This document shows, one piece after another, positions 41,498 to 50,427 of a stretch of 64,000 nucleotides of DNA. Origin of the DNA: Anderseniella sp963698275. GTDB lineage: Bacteria > Pseudomonadota > Alphaproteobacteria > Rhizobiales > Aestuariivirgaceae. Positions within the stretch are counted from its first letter, which is position 1; every line of letters begins with the position of its first letter. The notes below the pieces were generated by a model. It did no database searches. It saw only the letters and a list, made by a program, of their open reading frames with translations, and was not told the DNA's origin. Where the stretch lies: contig CAVOQE010000006.1 of assembly GCA_963698275.1 (NCBI GenBank), positions 558,001-622,000 on the forward strand. Reading direction: 5' to 3'. Made by a program: the position numbers and the translations under genes.

Positions 41498-41965
41498 ATG
41501 GAAACTGTCATGTTGTCAGTCGCGAAAAAACCAGTAATTCATTTCTTCGTCTCGCTCACGCTGCTCATGGCGGCTCATGTCTCCTGTGCCGGAGCTCAGT
41601 CCAATGCAGACCGCGATGCGGTTCTTGCGGTTAACACCGAGTTCTACCGGTCGTTTCGCGAAAGCGACACTGCGGCGATGGCAAATGTCTGGAGCAGCCA
41701 GGAGCCGGTTGCGGTGCAGCACCCGTCAACTTCGCGCATAGACGGGCGCGAAGCTGTCTTGAACAGCTGGTCACAGATGATGCGCCGCCCGCCAGACATA
41801 AGCTGCGAGGTCGAAGCGGTGCGGTTTTCCAACGGCGGCTGGGCGGTGACCTGTCTTGAGAAGCTCAATCCGGGAAGTGTGCGAATGATCAATGTCTTTC
41901 GCAAGGACGCCGGTGAATGGAAGATGATCTACCACGGTCCGGCCCCAGAGGCTGCCTCAGTATAG
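41498..41965 (+). CDS. Secreted SnoaL/NTF2-like protein
   Basis: A signal peptide (hydrophobic core VIHFFVSLTLLMAAHVSC, ending near AGAQS) is followed by a SnoaL/DUF4440-type domain: VLAVNTEFYRSFRESDTAAM, WSSQEPVAVQHPS, then VTCLEKLNPGSVRMINVFRK and KMIYHGPAP at the end. The fold is a small alpha+beta barrel used in isomerases and many proteins without known activity. Export is unusual for the group. ATGs at 41498 and 41510 are both possible. Monocistronic. Confidence 0.75.
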   Translation: METVMLSVAKKPVIHFFVSLTLLMAAHVSCAGAQSNADRDAVLAVNTEFYRSFRESDTAAMANVWSSQEPVAVQHPSTSRIDGREAVLNSWSQMMRRPPDISCEVEAVRFSNGGWAVTCLEKLNPGSVRMINVFRKDAGEWKMIYHGPAPEAASV

Positions 41966-42031
41966 CAAACAGTTAGAACACCCGGACCGGGTGCGCTTGC
42001 GCGATCCCCAATCCGGGCCGTGTGGTTTATG

Positions 42032-42250
42032 TCAGTTTTTCATGCTGGCAAATTCATCCGCCGAGAGCGCACCATCTGCATTGGCATCTGCTGAAAGGAA
42101 GGCATCTTCCGTTAGATCAGGCATCATCGACACAGCTTCATCCAGCGAGACAGACCCGTCAGCATCGGTATCCACTTCGGCAAAATCCGCAGCTTGTGCA
42201 GCGCCGATAGCCAGCACCGAAACAGCCAGAACAGCAAAAAATCTTTTCAT
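42032..42250 (-). CDS. Exported EF-hand protein (72 aa)
   Basis: A signal peptide (MKRFFAVLAVSVLAIGAAQA) is followed by two EF-hand loops, DTDADGSVSLDE and DANADGALSADE, each with the Asp/Ser/Glu calcium ligands in the right spacing. The small periplasmic protein should bind two calcium ions as a buffer or sensor. GGAGGG five bases before the ATG at 42250 decides the start over one at 42292. No partner gene is evident. Confidence 0.85.
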   Translation of the reverse strand: MKRFFAVLAVSVLAIGAAQAADFAEVDTDADGSVSLDEAVSMMPDLTEDAFLSADANADGALSADEFASMKN

Positions 42251-42425
42251 TACACCCTCCAAAATTAGACAACCCGTCATCAAGACGGGCATTATTGTAT
42301 CTGGTGAGATCGTTATCTTAACGCCTCACCGACGCGCACATATGACATTCCCCGGTGGGTTTTTATTGGGCCAAAAACGGTTGAATTGTGAGGTTTTTGC
42401 GTCAGAAGCAGGCACCGGTCAGGGG

Positions 42426-43577
42426 TTAGTTCGCGGTTGCCTGCCCTTGCGCCAGTATTGCATCCGCAATCCGCCTTGCACTTGCAACTGCAGCATGGAA
42501 ATAGCCCTGGAATACTGGCCGGTAGCCGGTGAACCAGAGACCTTTGTTGCCCGGGTCAACTTCGCCGCTCGGATGCAACGGAACACCGTCATCGTTCAGC
42601 ACCGACAGATGGCCGAGTAGAGGTTCCAGACCAGTCCGATATCCGGTTGCGCAGATCACCGTGTCCGGCCGGAAAGTCTGGCCATCCCTGAACACGACCG
42701 TGTCCGGCCCGAATTCAGAGATATCCCCCGCAACCTTGAAGCGGCCGTCCCTGATGGCAGCCACAAAGCCATCATCCATGGCGAAGGCAACACCATCGCG
42801 CAACAACCGCGTGCCTCCGCCATCCGGGTGGCTGGTCAACCCGTAGCGAGCCAGGTTGCCGAAAAACAGCCACTGCATCAACCGGAATGCCGGGTCAAGC
42901 GCGACGACCGGCAGTGCTGCGAACAGGTTTGCCGCCCGATGCAGCGGAAAGCCGAGCACCCGGGTCGGGACGATGGCCGGACCGTGCCGGACGGATATGA
43001 GCACATCGGCGGGCTCACTGTGCGCCAGATGGTTCAGCACATCGCCGCCCGAATTACCGGCACCGATCACCAGCACACGCTTGTTGTTCAACCGTGAAAC
43101 ATCGCCCAGATCAGCCGCATGGATCAGTTCACCGGTGAAATCATCCCGTCCCTTCCAGACGGGCATGTGCGGGATGCTGTCGCGCCCGGTGGCAAAGATG
43201 ACATGGCCTGCCTCGTAGGTCTGGTCGTCAGTGGTCAGCCGCCAGGCTGCCCCGGCGCGTTCAATGCCGGTCACCTTGACCCCGAAACGAACCGGGACCT
43301 CAAGGTCAGCAGCATACCTTTCAAGATAGTCCACGACCGTGTCGCGGCACAGAAAGGCACCGTCCGTGTCGGGCGCCTGATGCCCGGGCAAGCGGGCAAA
43401 ATGCCGGTGAATATTCAGGCGCAGTTGCGGATGACGTGCCCGCCAGGGTTCGGCCACACGATCACCGGCCTCAAGAATCGTTACTGGAATACCGCGCCGC
43501 ATCAGTTCGCGCGCAGCCGTAAGTCCGGACAGACCGGCGCCAATTACGATGGAATTTTTGGCCGATGAGTTTTGCAT
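42426..43577 (-). CDS. FAD/NAD(P)-dependent monooxygenase-like flavoprotein (FMO/CzcO type)
   Basis: A 383-residue two-dinucleotide-domain flavoprotein. The FAD Rossmann motif is GAGLSG at residues 13-18 and the NADPH motif is VLVIGAGNSGGDVLNHLA near residue 168, with the ATG-type motif CATGYRTGLEPLLG near residue 330. This is the class B flavin monooxygenase plan, shorter than Baeyer-Villiger enzymes, and similar to CzcO/TrkA-like proteins. The substrate is unknown. It is divergent from a GlxA regulator, about 150 bases apart, which probably controls it. Confidence 0.87.
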   Translation of the reverse strand: MQNSSAKNSIVIGAGLSGLTAARELMRRGIPVTILEAGDRVAEPWRARHPQLRLNIHRHFARLPGHQAPDTDGAFLCRDTVVDYLERYAADLEVPVRFGVKVTGIERAGAAWRLTTDDQTYEAGHVIFATGRDSIPHMPVWKGRDDFTGELIHAADLGDVSRLNNKRVLVIGAGNSGGDVLNHLAHSEPADVLISVRHGPAIVPTRVLGFPLHRAANLFAALPVVALDPAFRLMQWLFFGNLARYGLTSHPDGGGTRLLRDGVAFAMDDGFVAAIRDGRFKVAGDISEFGPDTVVFRDGQTFRPDTVICATGYRTGLEPLLGHLSVLNDDGVPLHPSGEVDPGNKGLWFTGYRPVFQGYFHAAVASARRIADAILAQGQATAN

Positions 43578-43725
43578 GATTTTGTCTCATTGATTGCAGT
43601 CGTATCTGGAAGAGACAAGTGTAGTTCCTCACACTGCAGGCGCTTTTTGCGGACCTGCAGTCTCGGCTTGCCTCGACGTCGGCGGCTGTTGTGGCCGAGA
43701 ATGTTGAACCATGTTAGAGTAAAAT

Positions 43726-44772
43726 ATGACAAAACCGGTTGAAAACGGACACACCATGTCGAACTCTGACAGCGCGGTCCAAACTGTGGTGATTGGCCTG
43801 CCCTGGGCCAGTGCATCGACCACATTTGCCATCCTCGACGTGCTCTCCTCCGTGGGCCGTGACTGGGAAATGCTGCATGGCGCTCCTGCCCGCCCGCCAC
43901 GCTTCAAGGCGCGATTACTGTCACTGGACGGGTTGCCATACGATGATCCCAATGGCCGACGGATCACACCGGACGGCGCATTTTCAGAAGGCCCGGCGCC
44001 GGGGCTGATTATTATTCCCGACCTGCATCTTGATCCTTACGCACCGGCACCGGAGACATTCGCCCCCATCGCGAAATGGATCAGACACGCACATGACCAC
44101 GGCGCCCTGACTGCTTCGGTGTGCTCAGGTGCGCTGCTGCTGGCTGAAACAGGGCTGTTGAACGGTATCGAGGCAACCACCCACTGGGCCTACTCCGACA
44201 TCATGGCGCAACGCTTTCCGCAAATACGCATGCGGCGTGAGCGCATCCTTGTGCCGGCGGGAGAAGGTCACCGGATCATCACTGCGGGCGGCGCATCAGC
44301 CTGGGGTGACTTGTTGTTATACCTGATCGCACAGATTGCCGGGACTGAGGAGGCGCGGCGCATCGCAAAGCTCTATCTGATAGAGCCGCATGCCCAGGGC
44401 CAGTTGTGTTATGCCTCGCTTGCCACCGGCCGCCAGCACACCGACCACATTGTTGCCGATGCGCAGGTCTGGGCCGCCAGGCATTACGATCACCGCAATC
44501 CGGTTCAGGCAATGGCACAAACCAGCAAGCTGTCCAGACGCAGCTTTCTGCGCCGCTTCAGAAAGGCCACCGGACAGTCACCTCTGCAATACGTACAAAC
44601 GCTTCGTGTTGAAGAAGCCAAGCAGATGCTCGAAACGTCGGATACTGCGATAGACGATATTGCAGCAGACGTTGGTTATGACGAGCCGTCCAGCTTTCGC
44701 GCTGCCTTCCGCAAGCATGTCGGCATCACGGCGTCTGCCTACCGCAAGAAATGGCGCACGTCGTTTCGATGA
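43726..44772 (+). CDS. GlxA-type transcriptional regulator (DJ-1 domain plus AraC HTH)
   Basis: A DJ-1/PfpI-like sensor domain (LGL-type strand GLIIIPDLHLD, elbow TASVCSGALLLAETGLLNG) is joined to a C-terminal AraC domain whose two HTHs are SKLSRRSFLRRFRKATGQSP and IDDIAADVGYDEPSSFRAAF. Length (348) is usual. It is divergent from the FMO-like gene. ATGs at 43726 and 43756 are both plausible. It is a second copy of the regulator type seen at 2013-3008 but not closely similar to it. Confidence 0.88.
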   Translation: MTKPVENGHTMSNSDSAVQTVVIGLPWASASTTFAILDVLSSVGRDWEMLHGAPARPPRFKARLLSLDGLPYDDPNGRRITPDGAFSEGPAPGLIIIPDLHLDPYAPAPETFAPIAKWIRHAHDHGALTASVCSGALLLAETGLLNGIEATTHWAYSDIMAQRFPQIRMRRERILVPAGEGHRIITAGGASAWGDLLLYLIAQIAGTEEARRIAKLYLIEPHAQGQLCYASLATGRQHTDHIVADAQVWAARHYDHRNPVQAMAQTSKLSRRSFLRRFRKATGQSPLQYVQTLRVEEAKQMLETSDTAIDDIAADVGYDEPSSFRAAFRKHVGITASAYRKKWRTSFR

Positions 44773-44808
44773 ATCGGGAACCGGACCAGCTTGCATTCGC
44801 TGTTGATA

Positions 44809-45420
44809 CTATCTCTCGGACAACGCAAGCCGCAGACCCAGAAAACCGAACGTGCCGGCGAACATGCGCTTGAGCCATGTCATGACCACCGGGCGTGAAA
44901 TCACATAGTCACGGGCCATGGCAGCGCAGGCACCGTATCCGACAAAAATGATAAAGGTGAGCGCCATGAAGACGGCCGCCAGCAGCACAAGGCTCGCGGT
45001 TGCGCCTTGCGCATCAAGCGGCACGAATTGCGGCAGAAAGGCCATGAAGAACAGCGACAGTTTGGGGTTCAGGACATTGAGCAGCATGCCGTTCAGGATT
45101 GTCCTGCCGGCGGAAACCGGGGCCTTGTCTTCCGTAACATCAAGCGTACCGCCGTCCTTCATGATGCTCCAGGCCATGTAGAACAGGTAGGCGACACCCA
45201 CATACTTCACGATCTGAAAGGCCAGCGCACTGGTGTGCAGTATGGCGGCCAGCCCGACAATACTGGCAATCGCTGCAGGCAGGATGCCTAAGGTGCACCC
45301 GAACGCGGCAGCGATGCTGGGCCTGAACCCACGCCCCAGCCCGACGGCCAGCGTATACAACACACCGGTTCCCGGCAGCAGGACGACGACAATTGATGTC
45401 AGCAGAAATTCAACACTCAT
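44809..45420 (-). CDS. LysE family translocator
   Basis: A 203-residue amino-acid or metabolite exporter. The N-terminal LLTSIVVVLLPGTGVLYTLA and the following GRGFRPSIAAAFGCTLG carry the LysE/RhtB pattern with the conserved PGP-like turn (PGTG here). Six hydrophobic segments are visible. Substrate is unknown. It converges with the GlxA regulator, and 36 bases separate the stops. Confidence 0.9.
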   Translation of the reverse strand: MSVEFLLTSIVVVLLPGTGVLYTLAVGLGRGFRPSIAAAFGCTLGILPAAIASIVGLAAILHTSALAFQIVKYVGVAYLFYMAWSIMKDGGTLDVTEDKAPVSAGRTILNGMLLNVLNPKLSLFFMAFLPQFVPLDAQGATASLVLLAAVFMALTFIIFVGYGACAAMARDYVISRPVVMTWLKRMFAGTFGFLGLRLALSER

Positions 45421-45447
45421 CTGGGGGCCTTTCAGGTCTGCGTAGTT

Positions 45448-45909
45448 TTACGGCGGCGTTTTCTCATCGCTGACCATGATTTTCACTTTTTTGGAAACTT
45501 CATCAAGCGTCGCCATCAACCTGTTGATGTGTGACATTGCTTCCCTCAACTCCGGCTCATAGCGCGCAACCAGATACTCTCTATCGCTTGACATCCTGTC
45601 CAGGTGTTTGCTCGTTTTTACACGTAGCACCATTCCTGCCTCCTGCGCCAGTTTACGTCGATCAACGAGGCAATGCTTCAGACCCCGTACCTCGGCCGGT
45701 GAAACGCCGGTGTGCAGCAGAAAAGCATTCAGGTACAATTCGATGGCGTGAATAGCCGTGAGGTGAAGCGGAGCACTGGCTATCGTATGCTTGCTGCAGC
45801 CCTGCTCCCGCAAAACTGTGGCAGCAGCCTGATAGGCACTCGCAAGACCGAGAAGCTGTTGAGCTGTCGCGGCTTCGCCGGGATATGGTTTGTTCATTGA
45901 TTGAGGCAT
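45448..45909 (-). CDS. HEPN-like helical protein (153 aa)
   Basis: An all-helical soluble protein. The stretch AIHAIELYLNAFLLHTGVSP, followed by RGLKHCLVDRRKLAQEAGM, resembles the HEPN arrangement (hydrophobic helix pair, then a helix with R/H residues), but the defining Rx4-6H motif is not certain. HEPN proteins often act as RNases or partners of nucleotidyltransferases; no such partner is next to it. The start may be ATG at 45909 or 45897. It is 27 bases upstream of lysE on the same strand. Confidence 0.55.
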   Translation of the reverse strand: MPQSMNKPYPGEAATAQQLLGLASAYQAAATVLREQGCSKHTIASAPLHLTAIHAIELYLNAFLLHTGVSPAEVRGLKHCLVDRRKLAQEAGMVLRVKTSKHLDRMSSDREYLVARYEPELREAMSHINRLMATLDEVSKKVKIMVSDEKTPP

Positions 45910-46118
45910 TCTGCTCGCGGACAGTGCCGCTTCCTCCCTTCGTCACGTACGTTGAAAGCCTAACGACTCAATGCAGGGCACGCCCGTTCATGATTATTGT
46001 TGATGTGAGTGTGTGGATAATTGCGCTAACGTCAGGTTAGTTTGGTGCGTGAAAATTTAGGCAAACCGGAACACTGTTTTCAGTTGCGACGAAATGCCGA
46101 AACGAAAGGCGGGTAGCC

Positions 46119-46949
46119 ATGGCGGGCTCAAATAAGGTTGCTGATCATTACACCCACGGCTCGTTGCTTGATGCGATCAAGACCGGGATCGCGGAGATGG
46201 GCAAGACACCTGAGACCATCACCATTGACGATCTCGGTCCCATTGACGAGTTTCATATCGGCGGGCGTGTGGCATCGGCTGAATTTCTTGATCAGTTGTC
46301 GCTGACCAATCAATCCCACGTGCTTGATGTCGGCTGCGGGCTGGGCGGGCCGGCGCGCTTTGCCGCCAGCCGTTACGGCTCGACTGTATCCGGCATCGAC
46401 CTGACGTCGGAGTTCGTGCAGACGGGACAAGTGTTGTGTCAGTGGGTCGGCGTCGACAACAGCACAACGCTTGTGGAAGGCAGCGCGCTTGCCATGCCGT
46501 TCGACAATTCGGGTTTCGATGCCGCCTACATGATGCATGTGGGTATGAACATTGCCGACAAGGAAAGCCTGTTTGGTGAGGTTGCCCGGGTGCTGAAGCC
46601 CGGCGCCACGTTCGGCATCTATGACGTGATGCGGACCGCTAAGGACGAGATCAGCTTTCCGGTACCGTGGGCCGAAACATCAGCAACCAGTGAACTGGCG
46701 TCCCCGGATCAATACAAAACCGCGCTTGAAAAGGCAGGCTTCGAAATCACGGCACACCGAAACCGGCGTGACTTTGCCCTGGCGTTCTTTGCGCAACTGG
46801 CCACCAAAACCAGGGCTGCAGGGGGACCGCCGCCGCTTGGCCTGCACATCCTGATGGGTGAAAGCCGGGCAGCAAAAGTAAAGAACATGGCCGACAATAT
46901 TGAAGCCGGACGCATCGCGCCGGTGGAGCTGATCGCTCGGCTGGGTTAA
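46119..46949 (+). CDS. Class I SAM-dependent methyltransferase
   Basis: A 276-residue methyltransferase with motif I LDVGCGLGGPARFAA, the acidic end of strand 2 (SGIDLTSEFV), motif II-like FDAAYMMHVGMN and RVLKPGATFGIYDV. The sequence resembles the sarcosine/dimethylglycine or phosphoethanolamine N-methyltransferase group, but the acceptor is not certain. It stands alone, with AGGCGGG before the ATG. A low-complexity 168-base gap precedes it. Confidence 0.85.
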   Translation: MAGSNKVADHYTHGSLLDAIKTGIAEMGKTPETITIDDLGPIDEFHIGGRVASAEFLDQLSLTNQSHVLDVGCGLGGPARFAASRYGSTVSGIDLTSEFVQTGQVLCQWVGVDNSTTLVEGSALAMPFDNSGFDAAYMMHVGMNIADKESLFGEVARVLKPGATFGIYDVMRTAKDEISFPVPWAETSATSELASPDQYKTALEKAGFEITAHRNRRDFALAFFAQLATKTRAAGGPPPLGLHILMGESRAAKVKNMADNIEAGRIAPVELIARLG

Positions 46950-47181
46950 TACAACTGTGACATATAGGACACAGTTTTCAAAAAAGTGCAGCTGCGCCAT
47001 CAAAACAGATTGTCCTGCGGTCTCCCGGCATCTACCGTAAGGCAGAGCTCGGGGCGGGCCAGGAGGCTGAGGGTTTTGTGGAGACGAAAATAGCTGTTGC
47101 GTCGTGGATATCGGTACTTGCCATATCAACTTCGGCAGCAGGTAAAGTCTTCGACTAGACTGGTTTTGAATGGAGTACTGA

Positions 47182-47211
47182 AAAGGCGTCGCTTACTGCG
47201 GCGCCTTTTTT
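47182..47211 (+). terminator. Hairpin with T-run in the gap after the methyltransferase gene
   Basis: AAAGGCGTCGC and GCGGCGCCTTTTTT form a stem of about ten pairs with one mismatch, followed by six T. This fits a Rho-independent terminator for a transcript coming from the left. It lies about 230 bases beyond the methyltransferase stop and 45 before the PPOX start. The rest of 46950-47256 shows nothing else recognisable; a short untranslated RNA ending at this hairpin is possible but unsupported. Confidence 0.55.
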
Positions 47212-47256
47212 GCGGTGCCCGCAAGAGCCCCCAAATTTGCTGAAGGACGACGCCGC

Positions 47257-47871
47257 GTGAACACACGCCAGCCACCTGCTAAACCCATCACCAGCAATGC
47301 CGCCCTCAAAAAGGTTCTCTCAACTGTCTGGACCTGCCTGCACGAAGCGGCAGCACCGGGCCGTTCGCCCTACAGTATCGCGCAACTGGCAACCGTTGGC
47401 ACGGACGGAGCGGCGAAAGTGCGCTATGTCGTGCTGCGTCGGGCGTGTGAGGAAACCGGCGAATTCGCCTTTCACACCGATGTACGCTCGAGCAAGATTG
47501 CCGAGATCGATGCCAATCCGAATGTCGCACTGGTGACCGCCGATCTTGAGAACAAAACACAGATCAGGTTGCAGGGCAAAGCCCGCATCATCACTGACGG
47601 CCCCGTCAAAAGGGCGGCATGGGATGCCAGCCGCGACCATTCGCTGGTGCTGTATCGCAACCCGCTGGTGCCGGGCACAGAGATAGCCAAGCCATCCGAC
47701 GGCCAACCTGGAAACGAGCCGGCCGACCGTGACGACGGCTACGAGAATTTTTGCGTCGTAGCCATCTCGGTGACCCATATCGACTGGCTCGACCTCTCAG
47801 CAGATGGCCACGAAAGGGCCAGCCTGGTGCGCACGGGAGCAGACTGGTGCGGCAGTTGGGTGGCGCCTTAG
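47257..47871 (+). CDS. PPOX-fold FMN-binding protein (pyridoxamine 5'-phosphate oxidase family, Alr4036-like)
   Basis: A 204-residue protein with the split-barrel FMN-binding pattern: SPYSIAQLATVGTDGAAKVR, then YVVLRRACEETGEFAFHTD and SSKIAEIDANPNVALVTADL. The C-terminal half carries the DWLDLSADGHERASL segment, as in the Alr4036 group. True pyridoxamine oxidase activity is not certain. The GTG at 47257 has AAGGACG at good distance, and the GTG at 47215 would lie almost on the terminator hairpin. Its TAG stop is formed by the first bases of a partial dispersed repeat. Confidence 0.8.
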   Translation: MNTRQPPAKPITSNAALKKVLSTVWTCLHEAAAPGRSPYSIAQLATVGTDGAAKVRYVVLRRACEETGEFAFHTDVRSSKIAEIDANPNVALVTADLENKTQIRLQGKARIITDGPVKRAAWDASRDHSLVLYRNPLVPGTEIAKPSDGQPGNEPADRDDGYENFCVVAISVTHIDWLDLSADGHERASLVRTGADWCGSWVAP

Positions 47872-47911
47872 AGCGAGGTGGATTCAAGTGAACCGATAAA
47901 CCTGATCTCGC
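47869..47911. repeat. Partial copy of the paired-hairpin repeat
   Basis: TAGAGCGAGGTGGATTCAAG then TGAACCGATAAACCTGATCT matches the outer ends of the 105-base repeat (TAGAGCAAC...GGTTCAAGTGAACC... and GGTTTA...CTGATCT) with the middle missing. It separates the PPOX gene from an SDR fragment. Confidence 0.55.
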
Positions 47912-47920
47912 GCCATCCGA

Positions 47921-48070
47921 TTACACTGACCGCGTAATGCCGCCATCCACGCGGATGTTCTGGCCGGTGATGTAGGCTGCGCCGCTTGAGGCCAGGAACG
48001 CGAACACAGACGCAATCTCGGGCAGCGAGTCGCCGTAGCGCTGCATTGGGATCTGCTCGAGAAACTCCGG
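47921..48070 (-). pseudogene. C-terminal fragment of a short-chain dehydrogenase/reductase
   Basis: The last 49 codons of an SDR gene: EFLEQIPMQRYGDSLPEIAS, then VFAFLASSGAAYITGQNIRV and DGGITRSV to a TAA at 47921. This is the standard SDR C-terminus, with the tetramer-interface strand. The Rossmann domain and the catalytic Ser-Tyr-Lys are absent. Sequence further right is unrelated. The rest of the gene was lost, presumably when the repeat or the glutamine amidotransferase gene came to lie here. Confidence 0.8.
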
Positions 48071-48123
48071 CTTCAAACATCGGCATTGTTCGGCCCGCTG
48101 GGGCGGGCGACAGGGGGGCAACC

Positions 48124-48840
48124 TCAATCCGCAACCTGCCGCATGAAATTGCGATACAGGATTTCCGCGCATGTCAGGACGGCCGGCATATGCTCATCGG
48201 CTGCCGATTGCATTGCGGTCAGTCCGTCATCGCCAAGCGCTGCCAGAAGCGCATTGTGATAGGCTGGAACCTCGCCCCAGTTTGCCACTGTGTCGGGCTC
48301 GATTTCCGCGTGATACTGCATCGACCAGGCATGTTTTCCGATCCGCATGGCCTGCACCTTGCAGATGTCTGAACTGGCCAAAACGGTTGCGCCTTCAGGC
48401 GCCTGCGCAACGTTGACGGAATGCCACTGCAGAAACTTCTGCCGGCGCGGCAAGCCTTCAAACAGCGGGTCTTTTCGACCCGCGTCGGTCAATTCTACAT
48501 CAAGAATGCCAATCTCGGGCGGACGCTGCGGTCCGCAGGTTCCCCCGAGCGCATCGGCCAGCAACTGATGCCCGAGACACAGGCCCAGAAAGGGCTTTTC
48601 AAGATCACCCACCCACTTGCGGATTACGGCCTTTTCCGGCACCAGCCAGGGATGGTCGTCCACGTCCCAGACATCCATCGGCCCACCCATGACCCAGAGT
48701 GCGTCATAGTCTTCAAGCTGCGGGATCGGCTCACCGGCATGCAGGTTGACCGCATCCCACTCTATCCGGTCATCAGCCAGAAACCGCCGCAACGATCCGG
48801 GATGCTCGCAATCGATATGTTGAAAGACCAAAAGGCGCAT
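48124..48840 (-). CDS. Class I glutamine amidotransferase (GMP synthase-like)
   Basis: A 238-residue stand-alone class I amidotransferase. Visible are the oxyanion strand DALWVMGGPMDVWD, the nucleophile elbow PFLGLCLGHQLLADALGG with Cys88, and the His of the triad in SMQYHAEIEP. It lacks a synthetase partner, so it may hydrolyse small gamma-glutamyl compounds or serve an unknown synthase. Relatives are annotated as GMP synthase-like proteins. It begins directly at MRLLVFQHID. Confidence 0.88.
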   Translation of the reverse strand: MRLLVFQHIDCEHPGSLRRFLADDRIEWDAVNLHAGEPIPQLEDYDALWVMGGPMDVWDVDDHPWLVPEKAVIRKWVGDLEKPFLGLCLGHQLLADALGGTCGPQRPPEIGILDVELTDAGRKDPLFEGLPRRQKFLQWHSVNVAQAPEGATVLASSDICKVQAMRIGKHAWSMQYHAEIEPDTVANWGEVPAYHNALLAALGDDGLTAMQSAADEHMPAVLTCAEILYRNFMRQVAD

Positions 48841-48995
48841 TAAACTCTCTGCTCCCGTCCATTTGTGCCCGCATCAAAAAGCAGTCTTGAGTGCATCGCT
48901 TGGTTTTCTTCTGAACATCATAGACCCCATTGTTCCAGGCCCCTATGCCCAATCAGGGTCGAACTGACAGGGCCAGTTGATGCATCGGCATCACA

Positions 48996-49421
48996 TCATG
49001 CAGCAACAGCTTCGCGCAGCGTTGCAAAATGCCGGTCCCAGCCTGCATCGATGGCCGTCAGCAGGCCAAGGGCGTCATCGCCTGCCGCGTCAAAGCCTTC
49101 ATGCTGCAATAACAATCTGGTGCCGCCGAGCATCTCTTCCAGTTGCCAGGTAACAGTTGTCATGTGTCCGCCCAGCGGCTTGATGGTGAAGGTGTATTTG
49201 AGCCTCGAAGGCGGTTTCATTTCCAGAACCGAACCCCAGCAGATTTTCTCCGTCTGGCCATCATCGGTGGTGCCGAGCAGGGCAAACTCCTCGCCCTCGG
49301 CCAGATCTGCATCAGCCGGGTGAAACCAGATCGCGAGCTTGTCCTTTTCCGTCAGAAACCCCCACACGGTTTCGCGCGACGCGGTGAACATGACTGTTTT
49401 TATTATGGTTGAACCGGTCAT
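48996..49421 (-). CDS. SRPBCC/AHSA1-domain protein
   Basis: A 141-residue START-like domain protein with AHSA1 features: IIKTVMFTASRETVWGFLTE, DKLAIWFHPADADLAEGEEF, and the terminal helix (GDDALGLLTAIDAGWDRHF). It forms a hydrophobic cavity for a small ligand or partner. It overlaps the preceding ArsR gene by four bases (ATGA). The ArsR-AHSA1 pair is a widespread autoregulated unit whose signal is mostly unknown. Confidence 0.87.
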   Translation of the reverse strand: MTGSTIIKTVMFTASRETVWGFLTEKDKLAIWFHPADADLAEGEEFALLGTTDDGQTEKICWGSVLEMKPPSRLKYTFTIKPLGGHMTTVTWQLEEMLGGTRLLLQHEGFDAAGDDALGLLTAIDAGWDRHFATLREAVAA

Positions 49422-49759
49422 TTGCTGTTTCCTTCCGCGGCTTCAACCGCTGTTTGCAGTTTGGCGAGTTTGTCGTCCCAGAAATTGCTGAAGTAATCGA
49501 GCCAGTCCGCAACGTCCTTCAGGGCAAGAGGTTCCAGGCGGTTGATGCGCTCGCGGCCTCTTGCGTGAACGGAAATCAGGTTGCCCTGCTCCAGTATGGT
49601 GAGATGTTTTTTCACTGCCGCGCGGGTCATGGGAAAATGCTCAGCCATTTCACCGATGGTCATTTCGCCATCGCGCAGATGGGTGAGCATTTTGCGCCGA
49701 CTCGGATCGGCCAGCGCCCGAAAGGTGCCCTGCAGGTCTGACGGCACGGTCTGCATCAT
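49418..49759 (-). CDS. ArsR/SmtB-type HTH regulator
   Basis: A 113-residue winged-helix repressor: LADPSRRKMLTHLRDGEMTI and the recognition helix in FPMTRAAVKKHLTILEQGNL. No CxxC metal motif is seen, consistent with AHSA1-linked members rather than metal sensors. GGAG six bases before the ATG at 49759 decides the start over ATGs at 49771 and 49792. Two operator-like dyads lie directly upstream. It is coupled by ATGA to the SRPBCC gene. Confidence 0.9.
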   Translation of the reverse strand: MMQTVPSDLQGTFRALADPSRRKMLTHLRDGEMTIGEMAEHFPMTRAAVKKHLTILEQGNLISVHARGRERINRLEPLALKDVADWLDYFSNFWDDKLAKLQTAVEAAEGNSK

Positions 49760-49775
49760 GATGATCTCCATTACA

Positions 49776-49815
49776 ATACCATTTGGTATCATGTATATAT
49801 GATACCGTTTGGTAC
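49776..49815. promoter_or_regulatory. Two tandem ArsR-type operators
   Basis: ATACCATTTGGTAT (49776-49789) and ATACCGTTTGGTAC (49802-49815) share the ATACC-N4-GGTAY dyad and lie 26 bases apart centre to centre, just upstream of the ArsR start. This spacing fits two dimers bound on the same promoter and implies autorepression. Confidence 0.8.
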
Positions 49816-49839
49816 TATGTCAAGGAGATTTGGATGGCC

Positions 49840-50427
49840 TCAGACTTCTGCCACCGGCGACAGGTCCGACCGACCCAGCAGGTCTTCCAGCACCGGGACA
49901 ATGTCGACTTTCTGCGCCCTGCCCCAATCGGGCTGGTAGGACGGCTTTCGGACCGGGAACACGGTTGCGGTCCCGTCGCTTGACCAGACGCCGTCGAAAA
50001 ACAGATCCCGTTCCTTGCGCCGGCGGGGAATAATTGCAGGCGGCCTCGACCAGTTCATGAACGTGGTGCGGGCAGCGGCAACATCGCCTGCCTGCCAGCG
50101 CTTTGCCCAGGTCGCGCGGCGAATGCCACCGGTGTTGTAGTGAAACGACAGGGCGGCACCGAATTGTTCTTCTGTCAGGGCGAAACCGTCGAACACGTCT
50201 GCAACAGCCGGCACATAGGTTGTGCGCAGCACCCAGTCGAACACTTCAAGACAGCGCCTGATGGTTTGCGGATTGTCCTTGTATCTGGGAAAAACCGTAT
50301 GTCCGGATGAGTTGGTGATGCCCACACTCCAGGTCCACACACCAACGCTGTCCAGATAGGCTTCGCGCACAATCGCCTCATGGGAGACAATCTCCTGCGC
50401 GACTTTGACCGTGGTCCTGCTGCTCAC
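49840..50427 (-). CDS. GH24 (T4-type) lysozyme, endolysin-like
   Basis: A 195-residue muramidase. The catalytic pattern E-x8-D-x5-T is exact: Glu17, Asp26 and Thr32 in SHEAIVREAYLDSVGVWTWS. Later SFHYNTGGIRRATWAKRWQA matches the GH24 domain, and a 55-residue tail follows. No signal peptide is seen, so a holin or another export route would be needed. There are no other phage genes nearby, making it an orphan. The start is GTG and overlaps the stop of a small upstream frame by four bases (GTGA), which suggests coupling. Confidence 0.88.
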   Translation of the reverse strand: MSSRTTVKVAQEIVSHEAIVREAYLDSVGVWTWSVGITNSSGHTVFPRYKDNPQTIRRCLEVFDWVLRTTYVPAVADVFDGFALTEEQFGAALSFHYNTGGIRRATWAKRWQAGDVAAARTTFMNWSRPPAIIPRRRKERDLFFDGVWSSDGTATVFPVRKPSYQPDWGRAQKVDIVPVLEDLLGRSDLSPVAEV

